Shown piece after piece: positions 10,010 through 20,374 of a stretch of 56,142 nt of DNA. The notes below the pieces were generated by a model. That model was not told where the DNA came from and did not search any database. It worked only from the letters and a program-made list of their open reading frames with translations. The stretch's first letter is position 1. Each line of letters begins with the position of its first letter. Origin of the DNA: Planoprotostelium fungivorum (lineage: Eukaryota; Evosea; Variosea; Cavosteliida; Cavosteliaceae); NCBI GenBank assembly GCA_003024175.1, contig MDYQ01000182.1, positions 1-56,142 of the forward strand, read 5' to 3'. The position numbers and the translations under genes are program-made.

Positions 10010-11607
10010 TTATGGAGACTGACTATCGTGTCTCCTCCTCCTCTCTTCTCTCTCATCCCTCCTTCCCCTCTCTTCTCTTCTGGGGCTCTCTCTCGTCCTC
10101 TCAGGCGAAGCACTGTCGTGTCTTCTGCTTCGAGAGGGTGAGCTCTCCCTCCTCTCTTCTGCTCGTCATCAGTTCACCATCATCTTCTTCTTCATCACCT
10201 CTCCTGTGGGAGCTCCTCTGGGGTGATGGACTGTCGTGTCTCCTCCTCTCTTCATCTACAACGGTCAGAGAGACGTCACGTGACGTCACACACCTCTCCT
10301 GTGTGTGCTCCTGGGAGGGGGGCTGTCGTGTCTCCTCCTCTCTTCTGTTCCCGTCAGTCGTTGTAGATGGTCACCCTCACCCCTCCTGCTCGAACTCCTC
10401 TGAGGGGAAGGGCTATCGTGTCTCTTCCTCTCTTCATCTACAACGATCAGCGTGACGTCACGTGACGTCACACACCTCTCCTGTGTGAACTCCTCTGGGT
10501 GGATGGGCTGTCGTGCCTCCTTCTCTTCTCTTCGTCTGAGAAGGAGTTGGAACGTTGTAGAACGATGTCTCCTTCACCTCTCCTGGGGCTCCTGGCTTCT
10601 CTGTCTTCCTCTCTCCTCTTCCTCTTCTTATCCTTCTTCTCTTTCTTCTCCTTCTTTTCTCTCTTTTCTCTCTTGTGCTTCTTATCCGAATGGCTCATCA
10701 TCACCTCTACGTCACATCATCGACACGTCGATCATGATGATGACGTGACGGTGATCTTACCTCTCTTGATCCTCTCTTCTAATTCTCCCGGACGGCTCTC
10801 TGCGCTCTCTATCGTGCTCTTCTGAGGAAACACACCGTAAGACTTCTTCGCCTCAGGGGCCGCAGTTGCATTATCAGAGGCAGCTGAAGGAACGACACCT
10901 TCCAATCGATCGACTTTCTGTGGCTCGAGAGATTCTAAGACGATGTTGAATCCCCTGTGTCAGATGATGAGTCACGATCGAGATGATGGATGATGTCCAT
11001 GAGCAGGTGACTCACTTGTGACCCACGCCGCCCATTTTGGCCAGATCGTATTCGTCTCTCTCTACGTTGCCACGTCTGACCAATTCCTGGAATTCGTGTT
11101 TCTCTAACTTCTTCTCGTTGTTGACGCGAGACTTTGGACGGAGGCCGCTGCAGACGATGAGATGGGACGACGAGTGACACTCACAGTGCCTCCATGCGAA
11201 GTTGTTCTTCTCTCTCTTTTAGAGCTCTGATCTCGTCGGCGTATTTCGTCTTCTCTTTGGCCATTTGTTGGCTGAAATTGGTGCGATCGGCTTCGACAAC
11301 CTGCAGATGTGAATCAATTGGAATGGAGATGGAGATGAAACATACCTTCCCGCCATGTTTCATCTCTCCTTTATACCACCAGTTTTGTTGTAATTTAAGT
11401 GTCTGTCCTGAGGATGTGTCAGAAGCGATAGAACATGTTCTCGAGATTCACCCAGATAGTTCTCTTTGAATTTATCTCCTCTAATATCATCCCAATTGAA
11501 TTCTGAAGACTTTCAGCCATCTTTTCATGTGGATTACGCGTATTCCACTCACGATCTTTTCCTCCTCTCGTTCCCCCACGCATACCCATACCGGCGAAGA
11601 TAGACAT
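10010..11607 (-). CDS. MMTAG2 (C1orf35)-family nuclear protein with repeated RS/K-rich tail
   Basis: The start at 11607 gives MSIFAGMGMRGGTRGG; after a short intron the frame reads DQFNWDDIRGDKFKENYLG. The RGG...DQFNWEDVKxDKxRENYLG signature is that of the N-terminal domain of multiple-myeloma-tumour-associated protein 2. It continues with a tryptophan stretch (LKLQQNWWYKG) and a helical stretch (VVEADRTNFSQQMAKEKTKY), then KSYGVFPQKSTIESAESREE and a lysine-rich block (KKHKREKREKKEKKEKKDKK). The tail consists of repeated RRRHDSPSPQRSSHRRG-like units, each on its own small exon; stop TAA at 10010-10012. The human homologue is a nuclear RNA-associated protein of unclear role, so a splicing-related job is inference. 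It diverges from the small gene at 11751 across a 143-nt gap. Confidence 0.85.
10100..10530 (-). repeat. Tandem exon-intron repeat units in the MMTAG2 tail
   Basis: About four units, each holding an exon stretch like GAGGAGACACGACAGYCC, a CAGAGGAGTTCN stretch and, in two of them, an intron GTGTGTGACGTCACGTGACGTC...CGTTGTAG. Exon and intron parts repeat together, so the coding repeat seems to have grown by duplicating whole exon-plus-intron units. The palindrome TGACGTCACGTGACGTCA lies at 10453-10470 and a close copy at 10272-10287. Confidence 0.75.
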
Positions 11608-11750
11608 GTCGTCGTCTGTCTATATTATTCCTCTCAATGTGGACCGCAGATCAGATCACCCTCGCGTGAAAATTCCAAAATCTTTCAATACCTAAAAGGA
11701 ATCCACAGACACAGAACACATCCGCATCACAATCACACGACAACCCCAGC

Positions 11751-11975
11751 ATGAATCAGACGGAAGCTCAAGATAAGATGAACGAGGTGGACATCTCGAG
11801 ACAGTTCAACGAGATGGATGCAATGGACCCGAGCTGCTCGATGAAGACGAGATTGAGAGCCAGTTTCGATGCGATGATGGACAAGAGAACTCATCGCAAG
11901 CTCGCTCGTTCAAATGGAATCGAAGAGGAAGAGCCTGAGACAACGGATTCACCAACCATGCAACAGCAACAATAA
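11751..11975 (+). CDS. Small acidic hypothetical protein (74 aa)
   Basis: Single-exon frame MNQTEAQDKMNEVDISRQFNEM to a C-terminal MQQQQ. It contains no Cys and is rich in Met, Glu and Asp, with a basic middle (KRTHRKLARSNG), no signal peptide and no known domain. Support for a real gene: an ATG preceded by a CAGC context, a divergent promoter position 143 nt from the MMTAG2 start, and a stop codon that lies inside an AATAAA signal (CAATAAAAAAC), a pattern shared with other genes here. I do not recognise it. Confidence 0.5.
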   Translation: MNQTEAQDKMNEVDISRQFNEMDAMDPSCSMKTRLRASFDAMMDKRTHRKLARSNGIEEEEPETTDSPTMQQQQ

Positions 11976-12584
11976 AAAACGTACATAGACAGGCGATTTA
12001 GGCATGTAAATAGAAGCATCGAACACCGTCTTGGGTGCAACGGTGTGGCTGCTGCCGCACCATGCCCATCAGTCTGACTCAGAGCATAAGGAGGTTGAAA
12101 CGTCTAAGAAATCTGTTGGAAACATCGGTTAATGAATTTCAATCTCGGAACAGCACGCCGGCTCAAATGAAGAAGATGACCCGATGAGGACATTACGACC
12201 GCAGCGGGGGAGGTCCTGAAAGGTCGGTTGCTCTGATGCATCATGTGTCGAACAGGGACTGTGAAGATGATGTCCTCCTCACACTGCCAGTCAGAGGATG
12301 TGCGATCATGCAAAAGGCAGGAAGTTTCTCACCTGCAGAGCTACTACTCGTGATAGAAGATCACTGATAGTAGGGCGAGTAGACGATACCGCCCGGAGTC
12401 GTATTAATAGATGCGAGGATCTGCATAGATCTATGGTAAATCTTGTATTCCGACGCCCAACCAGGGGATGGCGTCAACCAACACAGTGCCACAGAAGACA
12501 GGAACGATTTATAGACTGGTACTGATCGGTTCACATCGTCGATGATCAGATCAATAGACTAGACCTCTTTGAATTTATCTCCTG
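11976..12584. other. Intergenic stretch, nothing recognised
   Basis: 609 nt between the small plus-strand gene and the minus-strand candidate at 12585. Only short random open frames on both strands; no RNA gene, repeat or domain seen. Confidence 0.5.
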
Positions 12585-12782
12585 CTACGTGCGCACTGAT
12601 CGTCTGTTGGAGACCTCCTCTGTCGGTCGGATCGAACTGATCGTGTAGGTCTTCGAGTTGTCCAGCGTGATGCAGCCATTGGCGTCCACTTTATAGAAGA
12701 AGATTCTCCTCTTGTCGATGACGCAGTTTGTGCGTGAACCATTGTCTTTTGAGAGGTCGTATGCGGTAGGTCTGCCGGGCAT
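12585..12782 (-). CDS. Small hypothetical frame, or 3' exon of the gene upstream
   Basis: 65-aa frame from ATG 12782 (MPGRPTAYDLSKDNG) through RRIFFYKVDANGCITLDNSK to SNRRSVRT. The alternation of hydrophobic residues suggests beta strands, and codon use is like the neighbours. It could be the last exon of the minus-strand gene beginning at 13833, or an independent small gene. I do not recognise it. Confidence 0.35.
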   Translation of the reverse strand: MPGRPTAYDLSKDNGSRTNCVIDKRRIFFYKVDANGCITLDNSKTYTISSIRPTEEVSNRRSVRT

Positions 12783-13072
12783 GTTGTTAGTATGTGTCCT
12801 CCTGAATTTTAAGGCGATCGTCACACGAAGTTCATTAGATCGATTCCATTATCTGGTATTACATAATATATACACTATGAAGAATGCATGAGCTGTCAGT
12901 GGCCACTAGCTTACATCGATTCTCGTGTGTTCGTTACGTCGTCAGGGTTACACACTTGGGGTAAAGTTAGAAGGGCCTTAGCCAAATCATTCGATAGAAA
13001 CACTGTATTAATACGATCACCTCGGTCTCACGTAAGCATCAAGGTTCACGGTCATACTGCCCCTCCCTTTTT

Positions 13073-13833
13073 CTACGCAGAAGGTGGCGCACAGAGGTTC
13101 TCCAAGGAATATACGAAGCCGAATGATATCACGCTGATCGCCTTCAGGATATTGAGATCGTTACATCTACGTGCATGGAACGATCTCTCGAATACCCACG
13201 TGGGCATACGTTCTCGGGGATCATGTGAAGGAACAGACGTGATCATCAATTTATTGTTTGTGAGATAGATACAAACCGTACGAAAAGGCCCACTTGGCGC
13301 TACCAAGTCACCCTCTCCCGCATACTTCTGTAACCTCTCGAACATCCCGAACATCGGTGCTACCACTTGAATGTATTCTCGTTCATCCAGACGTTGTTGC
13401 ATCAGCTTCCTGGCTTGTTCTTTGTTCTGATCTTGCAAATCAGATGACCAACCAAGAATGGTTGTGGCACCCCTGGCTTTGAGTTCGTTCGATTGCCAGA
13501 GTCGTACACTCTTTCTCTACCTTCATCATCTTGCCACGTGATCTTCTTTAGAGATTACGTGTAACGAGGAATTGCAAGTGACTCTAGGAGATCATCAACT
13601 TGAAGTTGGTGGCTGACGATGATCCTTTGATTTTGATCAATATTGCAGGTGAAGAGGCATTCGAGAGTCATCGGTGGCGAATCATCGTCCAAGATCACCC
13701 GACAGTTTTGCATCAATACCACACTTCCATAGAAGATACTGCAGGATCCGACGCCAGCCGCACGTCTCTCTGATATCTCCATCATTTCACTGTCAGCCGT
13801 CCTGACGTAGCCCGAATACCCCGAAGAGAACAT
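13073..13833 (-). CDS. Uncharacterised multi-exon gene, possibly PH-like
   Basis: Two coding blocks fit together. The first runs from ATG 13833 (MFSSGYSGYVRTADSEMMEI) to DDLLESLAIP; the second, after an intron near 13560-13510, reads WQSNELKARGATTILGWSS, then a charged helix (EQARKLMQQRLDEREYIQV) and GPFRTVCIYLTNNKLMITS. The last stretch resembles the strand pair at the start of a PH or related lipid-binding fold, but no signature is decisive. The exact 3' structure is unresolved; the frame closes at 13073 and further exons could reach 12585. The start lies only 35 nt from the divergent DUF1996 gene, which is unusually close and leaves the true 5' end open. Confidence 0.45.
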
Positions 13834-13868
13834 CGGCGCCCGCTGACCATTCTACTTGGCGGGTCAGC

Positions 13869-16142
13869 ATGAGGAACGTCCTCTTTACCTTGGTTAGTAC
13901 CCTCACCTTCGTCGTCATCGCGATCAATGCGGATGATTACAATCTCTATCACAATGACTCTCCCATCTGGAAGGTATGGCGCACCGATTGATCGTCTTCC
14001 ATCGTCGAGCGATATACCTTTCATCAGTCTCACCTCTTCTGAAGGTCTTCTGTGGTAACCTGTATGGAGGAAGAGTTGACACCATCGTGAACCCTGGAAC
14101 GTACTCTGCACACGTCCATCGAGTGTTCGGAGGGAACAACTTCTCTCCCTCTACATCCACTCGCACTCCTATGGAGGAGTACAACGTGGTGAAGAGTGCA
14201 GCATGCACCACCTGCTCCATCCGAGAGGTGAGACAGACGTGATCCGAAGGAGACCTGATGACGATGAAGGTGGACAACTCCAACTACTGGACCGCCCACT
14301 TGTATTACAAGTGGCCAAATGGAACATACAGCATGGTGCCCTCTGACGGGCTCACCGTGTATTACCTCTCCAGAAGTGAGGGCGATGCACCGTGCGAAGG
14401 CGCTGATTTGTCTAGATGGATACACCGGTAACAATCGAACCAATCCCAATTGGCAGCCCATACCCAAAGGTGAACTGACTTCTTCATCGGTGCATGTCAT
14501 GTGACCGCATCATCAGGCTTGAGGATGGTCGCGGGCGATCCGAAGAGGAGAACGTACGACAACAGTCAGATGAGCAACCAGGCCATCTCTTACGTATGGT
14601 GAGAGGGTAAACAGCGTAGAGGTAAGTGACCGAGGACAGTCTCAACTACAACGGAGGAGGCTGGCAGAACACAGACTGGAGCCTGCTGAAGAACACCACT
14701 TGCCCCGATGGCCTCCGCACTCAGGTGAGAATAAAATGAAATAAATGTTGACGGATCGACAGGTCTTCTTTCCCATGTGCTGGGACGGAGTCAATCTAGA
14801 CAGTCCGGTGAGTCGATGATCACGATCACGCCTCATCGATGTAGGATCACAAGAGTCACATGAGCTACCCCATTCAAGCAGTGAGTTCTCGTCATCGTAT
14901 CACGTGACGTGATGACAAAGATTGACGTCACACAGCCCGATGGAGGAGACTGCCCATCTAGCCACCCCGTCAGGATACCCGTAAGATCGAGTCTTCGTGG
15001 AAATCTCCTGAACATTTCAGGGAGTTTTCTTCGAACATCTCTTCGGCGTTGGAAATTTCCCCCACGGTAATGGAGCCAATAATTTCATTTGGAGCATGGG
15101 TGAAGTTGGCTCGTTGTAGATCGTCAAGTCTGATCTGTACCAGGTGACCCGACTGGTTACGGTCACCACGGTGATTTTCTCAGTGGTTGGGATCCCACTG
15201 TGAGTATCGCTCATCTACAACGAGCCGTACATAATTGATGATAGGTCATGGCAGCCGCTATCGCTCACCCCAACTGTAGCAATAATAATCCTCTGATGAA
15301 CTCTGGTAACTCTGTCCAAGTGGGTCGCATCTGATGACGTCACGTGACGTCACAACAGAACTGCCCACCCCTGGCTCCTTACGTTCAGAATTCGGGTGGC
15401 TGCGCCGTAGGTTTGTCGGTGAGACATCATAACGTGATGTGTTCTTATACAGATAGAACCCCATCCCTCTGACTGAGAATTTGGGATTGACCGCTCCCAT
15501 TTCCCGCCTTCCCGGTTGTTACAATTGGGACGGATCCATCTCGGGCTGTGATGCATCTCCCCAGGGATCGGATAATTCTGCCACCTTCTTCATCAAATCT
15601 TCCGCGGGCTATTTATCCGGTACATCCAGCACCATCGTCACCGCCAACAACACCGGCAGCCTCCTCACTTACGCCCAAGTACGTACGATGACGTCATCAC
15701 ACATCACTGACCACCGTAGCTGTGGTCCTTTGGCACCCGAGGCTCCGTCGCGGTCATCCAGAATCAAGACAGCGGCATGATCATGACTTCACAGAACAAC
15801 GTACAATTGGTGACGAGAGAGAGCACGTGGGAGCATTGGACCGTCAATCCGATCGGAGGTTCAACTACAACGGTATCCTTCACCTCAGCGCGCACGAATC
15901 AGTATATGACGGTGCTACCTGACGGCACGCTTCAATTCAACGCGACGACGGTGGGAGTTCACGAGACCTTCCAGTTGGTGAGGCGATGATGATGTGGAGA
16001 TGGAGTTGATGGACTGCGTCAGGTGACCAACAATGGAGGACACGTGCCTTCTGAGGACGGCCTGTCGGTTTTGGCAGGAAAAGGAGCCAAGATGACCGGT
16101 GGAGTGATGATGTTCTTGGCAATCATCCTTCTCGTCGTTTGA
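13869..16142 (+). CDS. DUF1996 protein with C-terminal fascin-like beta-trefoil, probably GPI-anchored
   Basis: At least ten exons with introns of about 37-70 nt. The start at 13869 gives a signal peptide (MRNVLFTLVSTLTFVVIAINA). The DUF1996 domain is clear: RVDTIVNPGTYSAHVHRVFGG, CTTCSI, DNSNYWTAHLYY, GLRMVAGDP, FFPMCWDGVNLDSPDHKSHM, SYPIQAPDGGDCPSSHPVRI and PGVFFEH. This is the secreted domain common in fungi, with the histidine, WDG and DSPDHKSH motifs intact. A trefoil-like region follows (FFIKSSAGYLSG, NQDSGMIMTSQNNVQL, TNQYMTVLPDGTLQF), similar to fascin or actin-crosslinking repeats. The C-terminus (GAKMTGGVMMFLAIILLVV, TGA at 16140-16142) looks like a GPI-attachment signal. The function of DUF1996 is unknown; surface carbohydrate interaction is only a guess. 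AATAAA follows at about 16153. Confidence 0.88.
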
Positions 16143-16650
16143 TGATGTACCAATAAATTCGCCTCTGCGCTTCGCATCTTTCCTGCAATCAATGCAGTTG
16201 TTCTGAGTCTTACCACGTGTATTTCATCTTGATGGCATCAGGTGATGTGATGTCATTTCGCATCCGAGAAACTCATTCGGTGAAGTCATCGATCACCGGC
16301 AACGATCGAGCTCCTCCTTCAACCATAATATTCTTCTTCCCTCATTTTACACGGTCGACCTTGAGTCACTTCGGTGAAGCGATCGGGGTGCAGTGTTTCC
16401 CTTGTCTGCTCTAGTTCGACACCTGAAAAAGGCCACTGAGTGGACAACACAACAAGTAGAACCACTTCTAATCATGAGACAAAAGCTAGATTACTGGGAA
16501 ACACTTCACCCTTTTGCTCTTCATCATCGTGCTCACTGAACCGTGGATGACGGACGATTGGTTGTGTAATCGCATCATTTCACACGTTCCACAATCGAGG
16601 GGGAAGACAGACATTGAGAGGAATAGAAGACTCTTCAAAAAACTTTATCT
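16143..16650. other. Convergent intergenic stretch, nothing recognised
   Basis: 508 nt between the 3' ends of the DUF1996 gene (plus) and the GATA-finger gene (minus). Apart from the DUF1996 AATAAA near 16153 I see no RNA gene or coding signal. Confidence 0.5.
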
Positions 16651-17253
16651 TCAAGCCGAAGGAGGCACTTCACTTGTTGTCCTCTCTTCGTGTCTATACA
16701 ATTTGTCTATATGTTTGAACATGCACTTGTCCTTGTTCGTCTCCTCTTGTCTGCAATCTAAGCATCGATATGTAAGGGGATCCCTTGCCAGCTCCTTGCT
16801 TCCACACGTGGCCTCACATTCTGAATGTGTCCATCGATTGCAAGTGGTACATGACAACCACTCGTCTTGTTCTATGCGGTGAAGCTTCTCTTGTTCTTTT
16901 CCGTAGATGTAATGGCAGTATCCGCAGTATTGTTGCTTCGAGAATTTGATGCCACAAGCATTGCAGAGGGCCACCGGCCGATGGAAGATCTCCGAGTGCC
17001 ATCCTTTCCTCCATTGGGGAGTCTCAGTGACTCCACAGTTCTCGCAATACGTCTTGAGGTGGGCTAATAGATAAGATCCCATGATGGTCTCTGCCTCAGT
17101 GATCAATGTGTCTGGATCTTCTGATTCGGTCGTTGGTTCGTGTTCATCCTCCGTCGTCTCTTGTTCCTTCTTCATTCTCTTCATAACCTCCCTGTCCATA
17201 ACCACCTCTTCCTCTCTAAATCTCTTTTGCAGTATGAAACTCGTGATCGTCAT
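16651..17253 (-). CDS. GATA-type zinc-finger protein with second Cys/His cluster
   Basis: Single-exon frame of 200 aa. An N-terminal charged region with many Glu and Lys (start 17253; an internal ATG at residue 19 is an alternative) is followed by CENCGVTETPQWRKGWHSE...ALCNACGIKF, a C-x2-C-x20-C-x2-C finger with the TPQWRKG core typical of GATA factors. A second cluster follows (CGYCHYIYG..., WLSCTTCNRWTHSECEA, YRCLDCR), spaced like a PHD or treble-clef finger. Single-finger GATA proteins bind WGATAR DNA; chromatin binding by the second cluster is inference. It is divergent from the XRN gene (320-nt gap). Confidence 0.85.
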   Translation of the reverse strand: MTITSFILQKRFREEEVVMDREVMKRMKKEQETTEDEHEPTTESEDPDTLITEAETIMGSYLLAHLKTYCENCGVTETPQWRKGWHSEIFHRPVALCNACGIKFSKQQYCGYCHYIYGKEQEKLHRIEQDEWLSCTTCNRWTHSECEATCGSKELARDPLTYRCLDCRQEETNKDKCMFKHIDKLYRHEERTTSEVPPSA

Positions 17254-17573
17254 CTTCTGTATCCTATCTGTCCTCTGATCCGTCTCTGATCTTTGATGTG
17301 TTTGTGTTTGTGGGTTTGGAAAAATGGTTGATCCAACGGCTGGCCCAAATTTCCGTTCGGCGAAAGCGGAGAAAGATCTTCGGAATATCTATCAGCCACA
17401 CGCAACTCTGCTCTTTCTATGAAAGGGAAGAGGGAAGAGCTCTCGTGCGATCACGACGATGATGACGTGATCAGGGGAATGCGGGAAGACATGATGAAGA
17501 ATAAAAGGATGTGTTGGGTTTTAATCATATCTCAAGGATTTTGTGATCGCACGAATCGTATCGGACGATAGAG
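17254..17573. promoter_or_regulatory. Divergent promoter region between GATA-finger and XRN-like genes
   Basis: 320 nt between two ATGs pointing apart. It contains A/T-rich AGAATAAAAGG near 17500 and no coding signal. Both genes could share regulatory sites here. Confidence 0.4.
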
Positions 17574-19798
17574 ATGGGCATCGATGACTTCAAGAAACAT
17601 GTCAGACAGAAATATCCTGAGTGTATATCCAAATACGACTATTTCGTTGAGCCACATTATTTCGATCACGTCTCGATCGATCTCAATTCCTTTCTTCACA
17701 ATGCGTGAGACCACTGGGTGTCGTAGCATAGTCATAACAATTACAGAGTTCGAATGGCCACTGGTAAAACAAGGACTGTCATTCCACTGCAATCATTCAA
17801 AAGTAAGCTTTTGAGAATGCTGAATGAATCTGTCAGTGTCTGTCGTCCGACTCAGACTCTCTACTTGGCTGTTGATGGACCAACATCCATGGCAAAATGG
17901 ATCACTCAGAGGGACAGGAGGGTGAATGATGGAGGTAAAACACTGCCAATTGATGTCTTCTTCAGCAAAAGCATTCTGTGAGAAGCGCCGTCACCCCTGG
18001 GACAGAATTCATGGAAGTCGTCAGAGACACACTTTTCCATTTTGCAGATCTTTGCATGTCAGATCCAAAGTGGTCAGAAGTGAAGGTGATTTATTTCAAC
18101 TACCATCAATGTTGAAGAGGATCAGGTCATCATCAGTGATTCCAATGTGATGGGGGAAGGAGAGTCGAAGGTCATCTATGCCATGAAGCAGATCGAACAT
18201 GATCATCCTCACGATCTCTTTGCCATCGTCGGAAGTGACTCCGATCTGATCGTGATGGGTGATCGTCGTGATGATCCTCTCGAGAGCTAATGATGTAACA
18301 AGGTCTGTTGAGTCACATCCATCGCTGTTTCATCTACGATACGGAAAGAGGCGTCACAGAAGTCATCTCCATCGAGACGCTTCGACACGGAATTCAAAAA
18401 GAAGTCATCGAGGTGCGATGTCTCCCTCGATCTCCTCATCACACACCAACAGGAATGTAAATTGGGACCCGTAAAATCCACTACCACATGTATGGACTGG
18501 GTGAGAAATCCTTCCTCAAAGAAAGACGTTCTGACTCGGCAGTGCATCATCAATCTCATGAGAGGAAATGATTACGCGCACAAATTGAGATGGACGAATT
18601 TTGATCGATTGTGGCGGTCATACATCGCCGTGAAGACAAAACACAAAGACTTATGCCTCGTTCACTTCACCAACACGGAGCAAGGTGAGATGATGCGTCT
18701 GAAAAAAATGACGGAGGCAGGGCTCGAAATCGACTTGCAGTTGGAGTCCCTCGAGTTGGTTTTGGGACACGCAATGATGTCACCGAAAGAGATTGCTGCA
18801 TTTTGGAAGAGGAGAAGATTGAACCTGATCCAGGTGAGCCGATGATGATGACATCATGCCGATCGTGAACGAAGGAGAGAGCGACAGCTCCAACACAAGA
18901 GGATAAGAAAGAAGCAAGTGTAGATACATCCGCCGTCGCCGTTGGAAATAAGAGACCTTTCGATAAGATCGAGGGGGGAGGAGAAGGAAGAGGAGAGAGG
19001 TGGGAAGACGAGGAGGAAGAAGAAGAGAACGAAGAGAACGAAGAGCGTTCGAAAGATTACATTCGATTACTCCATTGGATGCTCCATCTGTATGCAAACG
19101 GTGTCTGCCTGGGTGAATCTTTCTCTCTTAAAGAGATTCTCAAGCGAAAGCCAGATTACAGAATGTGTTATCCTCACCCCAAGACACCCTCAGTCAATGG
19201 ATTGAAACAATTTCTAGAGGGTAAGAAGGGTCACCCCAGCGAGTGAGTCGATCTCGTCTCCCCACAGATGATGTCTGAAAAAAGACATCATGCGATCATC
19301 CGCTCGCGTCATCATCTGATCTCGAGTCAGTTTAAAGGTAAAGCAGACACAGAGGTATCCTCCGGAGCCTTATAAATATGGTCTCTACATTCTACCTCCG
19401 GCCAGCTCTGAACTCGTCTCTCCGTCCATCAGATATCTCATGAACGAGAACGGGCCCCTAGCCGACTTTTATTATCCAAGAGAGAAGAAGCTCGACCTGG
19501 AATTAATCGATCGCGTCACTTCTTCTCTTCCAGACGAGGTACAGTCACATGCTCGTCATCACGATGATGCTGATGACGACCCCAGGTATTGAAAGGGATC
19601 AGACACCACAACTTGACCTTCCAGAAGGAGATCCTTGTGCAGTTTGATGAACCCACATGGTGAGCTAGACACTTTACCATGCGATCTTATAGATTCAGGT
19701 CTGAAGCGGAGGAGGGTCGAACGAAAGTCTTTTGGAATCATCCAGGGAGATTGGCAAAACATCATCCCAGCAGACGCGGACAAATGGTCGAACAATAG
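17574..19798 (+). CDS. XRN-family 5'-3' exoribonuclease, N-terminal nuclease domain
   Basis: Starts MGIDDFKKHVRQKYPECISK, the conserved XRN opening, followed by VSIDLNSFLHNA (first catalytic Asp), LYLAVDGPTSMAKWITQRDRR, SVTPGTEFMEVVRDTLFHFA, VMGEGESKVIYAMKQ (conserved acidic cluster) and AIVGSDSDLIVMG (acidic metal ligands). Downstream, LMRGNDYA matches the GNDF/LP motif, and KDYIRLLHWMLHLYANGVC matches the YVEGLQWVLxYYYxGV motif. About a dozen short introns are needed. The total, near 590 aa, is shorter than Xrn1 or Xrn2/Rat1, and a C-terminal extension is missing. It degrades 5'-monophosphorylated RNA by family. Sequence is divergent (GEGES rather than GEGEH; GSDSDLI rather than GLDADLI), so it may be a specialised paralogue. 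The stop at 19796-19798 is the first after the last recognisable exon. Confidence 0.8.
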
Positions 19799-20374
19799 AC
19801 TTCTATTCCAATGTGGAAAATAATTGTTCCACAGAAGTCTCACCAGGAGGAAGAAGTACACTGAGTGTTCGAGTAAGCACAATAGACGCGCTGTCAGTAT
19901 TGACAGGTGCTGGTTGGATTGTTACTCCATGACGAGAACTGTGTGAACTCCTTGGGTGTTTGGATGATGACGCCATTATCCACGTATATACACACGTTAC
20001 AACCGTTCATTCGATCAAAGAAACTCCGACTCGTCCTGCGGACGGTCCAAACTTCCCTCCTTTTTCGCAGGAAGAGGCTCACTCCCCTTTGATTCTTCGG
20101 GACTTGGATGTGGTTGCCAAGCTGGTGAGCCAAGTGAAAACTCCTGTTGAGGGTCTATGAATGGGCCCCAATCGTCGAATCCGATGGATACGTCACGTCT
20201 GACAGATCACCCGATTGTCTATCCTTACTCCCCTTGATTTCCAACGGTGAAGAGGTGACCGAGCTGACGTGCTGTATTGGAACGCGTTGCTGCGGTGGGG
20301 GGCGGCAAGCTCCGATTATGAGGAACCGTCTTCACATTCAACTCGTTAGACACAAAACACCAACTGAGCACACG
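19799..20374. promoter_or_regulatory. Upstream region of CudA/RHR-like paralogue 2
   Basis: 576 nt between the XRN stop and the paralogue's ATG. From about 20213 a block (CCCGATTGT...GAGGTGACCGAGCTGACGTG) matches the upstream region of paralogue 1 with equal spacing (42 nt from GATTGT to GTGACC in both). The rest shows nothing recognisable. Confidence 0.45.

Noticed and set aside
9967-10748. Ser/Leu-rich plus-strand frames (98-162 codons)
   Set aside because: They are the complement of the Lys/Glu/Arg-rich MMTAG2 tail; the minus strand carries the recognised homologue and splice sites.
18462-18520. A 21-nt intron (GTGAGAAATCCTTCCTCAAAG) in the XRN gene
   Set aside because: It is a multiple of three without stops, and 21 nt is shorter than any secure intron here; simple translation through it is equally possible.
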